Assembly (NCBI GenBank): GCA_964397655.1
Contig: CAYNKA010000005.1
Span: 124,001 to 188,000, forward strand
Direction of reading: 5' to 3'
Origin: CAYNKA01 sp964397655
GTDB taxonomy: Bacteria > Spirochaetota > Spirochaetia > DTKZ01
DNA: 64,000 bases
This document shows positions 60,873-64,000 of the stretch, one piece after another. Every line of letters begins with the position of its first letter. Position 1 is the first letter of the stretch. Made by a program: the position numbers and the translations under genes. Below the pieces are notes generated by a model. It was not told the DNA's origin and searched no databases. It saw only the letters and a list, made by a program, of their open reading frames with translations.

Positions 60873-61805
60873 CTACCGCTTCAACTTCGGGTCGAGCGCG
60901 TCCCGGAGGCCGTCGCCGATGAGATTGTAGGCCAGGATCACGGTCATGATCGCGAGGCCGGGGAACACGAGCGTGTGCGGAGCGCTGATGAGATAGGGCC
61001 TCGCCTCCGAGAGCATGTTCCCCCACTCCGGCGCCGGGGGCTGGATGCCGAGACCGAGGAAGGAGAGAGAGGTCGCCGACAGGATGGACTGGGCGATTCC
61101 GAGCGTCGCCTGCACGATGACCGGCGCCATGCAGTTCGGGAGCACGTGGCGGACGATTATCCTGAAGTCGGTGGCGCCCAGGGCCCTGGCCGCCTCAACG
61201 AATTCCTGGTCCTTCACCGTGAGCACCGACGCCCGCACGAGGCGAACGTAGACCGGGAGCGAGGTGATGCCGATCGCGAGGAGGAGGTTCTTGAAGCTCG
61301 GACCCAGGGCCGCCACGATCGCGAGGGCGAAGAGGATGTTCGGGATCGCGAGGAGGATGTCCGCCCCGCGCATGATGACCGTCTCGAGACGGCCGCCGTA
61401 GAATCCGGCCGCGGCCCCGAGGCTTCCCCCCGCGACCGCCGCGAAGAAGACGGTCACGAAGCCTATGATCATCGAGACCCGGGCGCCGTGGACGATGCGT
61501 CCGAGGACGTCCCTGCCGAAGTTGTCGGCGCCGAAGACGTAGAGGTGCCGGATCTGCCTGCCGTCGACCTCGACCTTCGCCGAAGAGCCGACGCCGGCGA
61601 AGGCGTTCGGGATCTGGTTGCCGGTGATGAAGTCGTAGGTGAAGAAGAAATCGGCGAAGAGCGCCATGGAGATGTAGAGGAAGATCACGAACAGGCCGGC
61701 GACCGCCAGCCTGTTCCGCCTGAAGCGGACCCAGAATTCCATGAAGGGACCCCGGTGTTTTCTTCCTTCCGCGGCGTTACCGGCGTCGTTGGAAACAGAA
61801 GACAC
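60873..61805 (-). CDS. oppC: Peptide ABC transporter permease, OppC/DppC type
   Basis: 310 residues, GTG start with AAGGAGG eight bases upstream and overlapping oppB by 29 bases. N-terminal OppC cap (FMEFWVRFRRNRLAVAGLFV) and about six helices, with the EAA loop ARALGATDFRIIVRHVLPNC. Forms the channel with OppB. Confidence 0.94.
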   Translation of the reverse strand: MSSVSNDAGNAAEGRKHRGPFMEFWVRFRRNRLAVAGLFVIFLYISMALFADFFFTYDFITGNQIPNAFAGVGSSAKVEVDGRQIRHLYVFGADNFGRDVLGRIVHGARVSMIIGFVTVFFAAVAGGSLGAAAGFYGGRLETVIMRGADILLAIPNILFALAIVAALGPSFKNLLLAIGITSLPVYVRLVRASVLTVKDQEFVEAARALGATDFRIIVRHVLPNCMAPVIVQATLGIAQSILSATSLSFLGLGIQPPAPEWGNMLSEARPYLISAPHTLVFPGLAIMTVILAYNLIGDGLRDALDPKLKR

Positions 61806-62802
61806 GGAAGAAACCTCCTTTCGCTTTCCCGGCCCTTCCTTCGTATTGGGCCTTGATGCGGGGATCGATGAAGGCGTAGAGGATGTCCACCATGAGGTTG
61901 ACCAGGGCGAAGACCAGGGTGACGAACACGACCGAGGCGAGGATCTGCGGGGTGTCCTTCCTCTGGATCGCGTCCACCATGATGGTGCCGATCCCCGGAT
62001 AGGAGAAGACCGTCTCGGTGAGTACCGCTCCCTCGAGGAGCTGGCCCACCTGGAGGCCGATGACCGTCACCACGGGGATGAGGGCGTTCCTCAGGGCGTG
62101 CCTGCGCACGACGATCTTCTCGTCCAGGCCCTTGGCCCTCGCCGTCCTGATGTAGTCCTGGCGGATGACCTCCAGCATGGAGGACCTCGTCATCCTCGTC
62201 TGCACCGCCGTGTTGATGGCCGCCAGGGCCAGGGACGGGAGCACGAGGGATAGAGGATTGCCCGGCGTGGCCAGCGAGGGAAAGATGCCGAGCTTCACCG
62301 AGAACACGTAGATGAGCATCATGCCGAGCCAGAAGGCCGGGAGGGAAATCCCGACCAGGGCGAGCACCGTCACGATCATGTCGGTCTTCGTGTACTGGCG
62401 CGTCGCGGAGATGATGCCGAAGGGGATCGAAACCGCGACCGATAGCGAGAGCGCCATGAGCGTGATGAGGATGGTGTTCGGGAACCGTTCGAGTATCGTC
62501 TGAAAGACCGGCCGGTTCGAGATATAGGAGCGGCCGAGGTCCAGGGCCCAGAGCCCCTTGTAGTCGAAGGAGTCCCCGGGGCCGTCGTAGCCGAAGAGAA
62601 AGTGCAGGTACTGCACGACGAAGGAGCGGTCGAGCCCCATGGCCTGCTTCAGGTTCGCGACGTCCGCGTCGGACGCGTCCTGCGGCAGGAGGATGCGGGC
62701 CGGATCGCCCGGCGAGATGTACGTGAGGGTGAACACGATGAAGGTCACCCCGATGAGGACCGGAACGAGCTGCAGGAGCCTCCGGACGACGTATCTGGTC
62801 AT
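61777..62802 (-). CDS. oppB: Peptide ABC transporter permease, OppB/DppB type
   Basis: 341 residues. MTRYVVRRLLQLVPVLIGVT is the standard OppB/DppB N-terminus; the EAA loop is ARAKGLDEKIVVRRHALRNA and the end VDILYAFIDPRIK is typical. About six membrane helices. Starts 58 bases after the oppA stop, with a strong hairpin in the gap. Confidence 0.95.
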   Translation of the reverse strand: MTRYVVRRLLQLVPVLIGVTFIVFTLTYISPGDPARILLPQDASDADVANLKQAMGLDRSFVVQYLHFLFGYDGPGDSFDYKGLWALDLGRSYISNRPVFQTILERFPNTILITLMALSLSVAVSIPFGIISATRQYTKTDMIVTVLALVGISLPAFWLGMMLIYVFSVKLGIFPSLATPGNPLSLVLPSLALAAINTAVQTRMTRSSMLEVIRQDYIRTARAKGLDEKIVVRRHALRNALIPVVTVIGLQVGQLLEGAVLTETVFSYPGIGTIMVDAIQRKDTPQILASVVFVTLVFALVNLMVDILYAFIDPRIKAQYEGRAGKAKGGFFRVFCFQRRR

Positions 62803-62824
62803 GAAAGCCTCGCGAGAATCGAAC

Positions 62825-62853
62825 GCCGGGAGGCGAATCCCCCGCCCCCCGGC
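62825..62853 (-). promoter_or_regulatory. Intercistronic hairpin between oppA and oppB
   Basis: GCCGGG/CCCGGC outer stem (6 bp) with further GGCG/CGCC pairing inside, seven bases past the oppA stop. No T-tract. As at dctP/dctQ, it probably protects the binding-protein mRNA or reduces read-through. Confidence 0.6.
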
Positions 62854-62860
62854 CTCTGCG

Positions 62861-64000
62861 TCATTTCTTCGGGAGGACCTTCACCGCGTTCGGCAGCCTG
62901 AAGGAGCCGGACGGGGAGATCTCCACGCCTTCGATGTTGGTCTGGCTCGCGGAAATCCCGAGCATCGCGACCAGCGGCAGCCTGGGCATGGACTTCAGGA
63001 TCTCCTTCGAAGCGTTCTGATACGCCGTGTTCCGGTCGGGACCGTTCGGGAGCGAGTTCCCCTTGTCGATCCATTCCTGGGCGGCCTTGGTGTAGTACTT
63101 CGTGTCGTGGAGCAGCGAGGTGTTGAAGCCGTCGAAGGCCACGAAGATGTAGTAGGAGTCGTCCGTCTGGGTCCAGTTCACGATCAGGTCCCAGACCTTG
63201 GGGTCGGCTGACCGCCGCCTGGTGGCGAGCTCGGAGAGCGCGACCTGTTCGATCTCGATGAGATCGACGCCCAGGGTCTTCTTCACCTGGTCCTTCACGA
63301 CGAGGGCCTCCTTCACGTACACGCTGCCTGAAAGTGCGGTGCACTTGACGGAGCCGGGCTTCTTGTAGGACTCGGGCAGCGAAGCGAAAAGTTCCTTCGC
63401 CTTCTGCGGATTGTGGTAACCCGTGTCCTTGTTGCCTTCCGCGATGCGGGTTCCCGCGGGATCGTCGATGTGACCGAAGGGCAGGGTCTCGACGAACTGG
63501 AGGGAGACGATGCCTCGCTTGTCCATGATGTCGGGTGAGTTCACGATGTCCTGGGGATTCACCGAGTGGATGATCGCCATCCTGAGCTTCGTCGAGTCGG
63601 ACGCGAGATCGTACACGCCGTCGAGGTCGGGCGAGCCGTCCTTGTTGACCTGGCCGACCTTCGGGGATTTCATGTTGAAGGCGAGGTAGTGATAGCCGAA
63701 ATAACCGTCGGTGGTGAGGATCTTCCCTCCCTGCTTCTCGATCTCGCGGGCGTCGAGCGGCACGACGTTCATGATGAGGTCGACTTCCTTGTTGAGGAAC
63801 GCGGTCTTGAGGGCCGAGGGGTCCTTGATGGTCTTGTAGACGATCTTGTCCGCATTGCTCTTGATGTTCTTGTCGTAGTACTCCTTGTTGCGAACGAGGA
63901 CTACGTTGTCGCCCTGGGTCCAGGACTCGAACTTGAAGGGGCCGGTTCCCACCGCCCAGGTGACTCCGTAATCCTTGATCGTACCGTCTCCCTGGGCCTT
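62861..64000 (-). CDS. oppA: Peptide ABC transporter substrate-binding protein, N-terminus beyond window
   Basis: The frame is open to the right edge (AQGDGTIKDYGVTWAVGTGP...), giving at least 379 residues. WAVGTGPFKFESWTQGDNVV, LVRNKEYYDKNIKSNADKIV, HSVNPQDIVNSPDIMDKRGI and the conserved end mark the SBP_bac_5 (OppA/DppA) family. The signal peptide and about the first 150 residues lie outside. First gene known of the opp operon; it feeds OppBC. Confidence 0.95.
   Translation of the reverse strand, partial: KAQGDGTIKDYGVTWAVGTGPFKFESWTQGDNVVLVRNKEYYDKNIKSNADKIVYKTIKDPSALKTAFLNKEVDLIMNVVPLDAREIEKQGGKILTTDGYFGYHYLAFNMKSPKVGQVNKDGSPDLDGVYDLASDSTKLRMAIIHSVNPQDIVNSPDIMDKRGIVSLQFVETLPFGHIDDPAGTRIAEGNKDTGYHNPQKAKELFASLPESYKKPGSVKCTALSGSVYVKEALVVKDQVKKTLGVDLIEIEQVALSELATRRRSADPKVWDLIVNWTQTDDSYYIFVAFDGFNTSLLHDTKYYTKAAQEWIDKGNSLPNGPDRNTAYQNASKEILKSMPRLPLVAMLGISASQTNIEGVEISPSGSFRLPNAVKVLPKK

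Noticed and set aside
59589..61856. Plus-strand 755-codon ORF
   Set aside because: Antisense of oppF, oppD and oppC.

Overview
GC-rich bacterial chromosome window, densely packed with real genes on both strands and no rRNA, tRNA, CRISPR array or insertion sequence that I could recognise. The most likely source is a spirochaete. Several exported binding proteins carry the GGAKE-type N-terminus common in that phylum (e.g. dctP, the binding protein at 34.5 kb). A PilZ/HD-GYP pair, CheD and many secreted proteins of unknown function also fit. This is an inference from gene content, not a proof.

Layout. 0-4 kb: a TRAP transporter operon (dctP-dctQ-dctM, minus strand, dctM cut by the left edge) faces a LacI-family repressor gene; both promoters carry an AAACGTTT-centred operator. 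3.9-12.1 kb: an inositol-monophosphatase-like gene, a coupled manA-yaiI-metH operon, and a zinc-ribbon membrane protein followed by galactokinase. 12.7-15.2 kb: def-fmt-PASTA operon. 15.4-18.7 kb: two small exported proteins, then a B12-type radical SAM enzyme coupled to a methyltransferase. 18.8-22.8 kb: a c-di-GMP module in which a double-PilZ protein with an acyltransferase-like C-terminus overlaps an HD-GYP phosphodiesterase gene. 23-26.3 kb: exported or membrane proteins, cheD, a small alpha-beta barrel protein and a B3/B4-domain protein.

26.4-33.4 kb holds the most unusual locus: two very large exported beta-propeller proteins, each ending in a caspase-like (C14) protease domain with an intact His/Cys dyad, followed by a small exported protein of unknown function. 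34.1-41.7 kb: a serine dehydratase remnant, then an ABC uptake operon of the ferric-ion/2-aminoethylphosphonate class with two ATPases, one fused double permease, one binding protein and an embedded histidine kinase/response regulator pair. 41.8-42.8 kb is an AT-richer patch with one small gene and a broken ORF.

42.8-51.7 kb is one nine-gene operon reading leftwards: cdaA-cdaR-acpS-DUF2225-truA-udg-priA-radical SAM-DUF2007-like, nearly every junction overlapping. 52-64 kb is a leftward peptide/amino-acid cluster: oppABCDF, an OPT-family transporter, an Asp/Glu racemase-like protein, DUF917, DUF1177, an unassigned protein, AroM and an M29-type aminopeptidase. It looks like a unit for import and breakdown of a particular peptide or amino-acid derivative.

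Recurrent regulatory themes seen in the DNA: stop/start overlaps of the ATGA type throughout; strong GC hairpins between a binding-protein gene and the permease gene that follows it (dctP/dctQ, oppA/oppB); and several plus-strand genes whose -10 hexamer lies only 5-10 bases before the ATG, suggesting leaderless or near-leaderless mRNAs.
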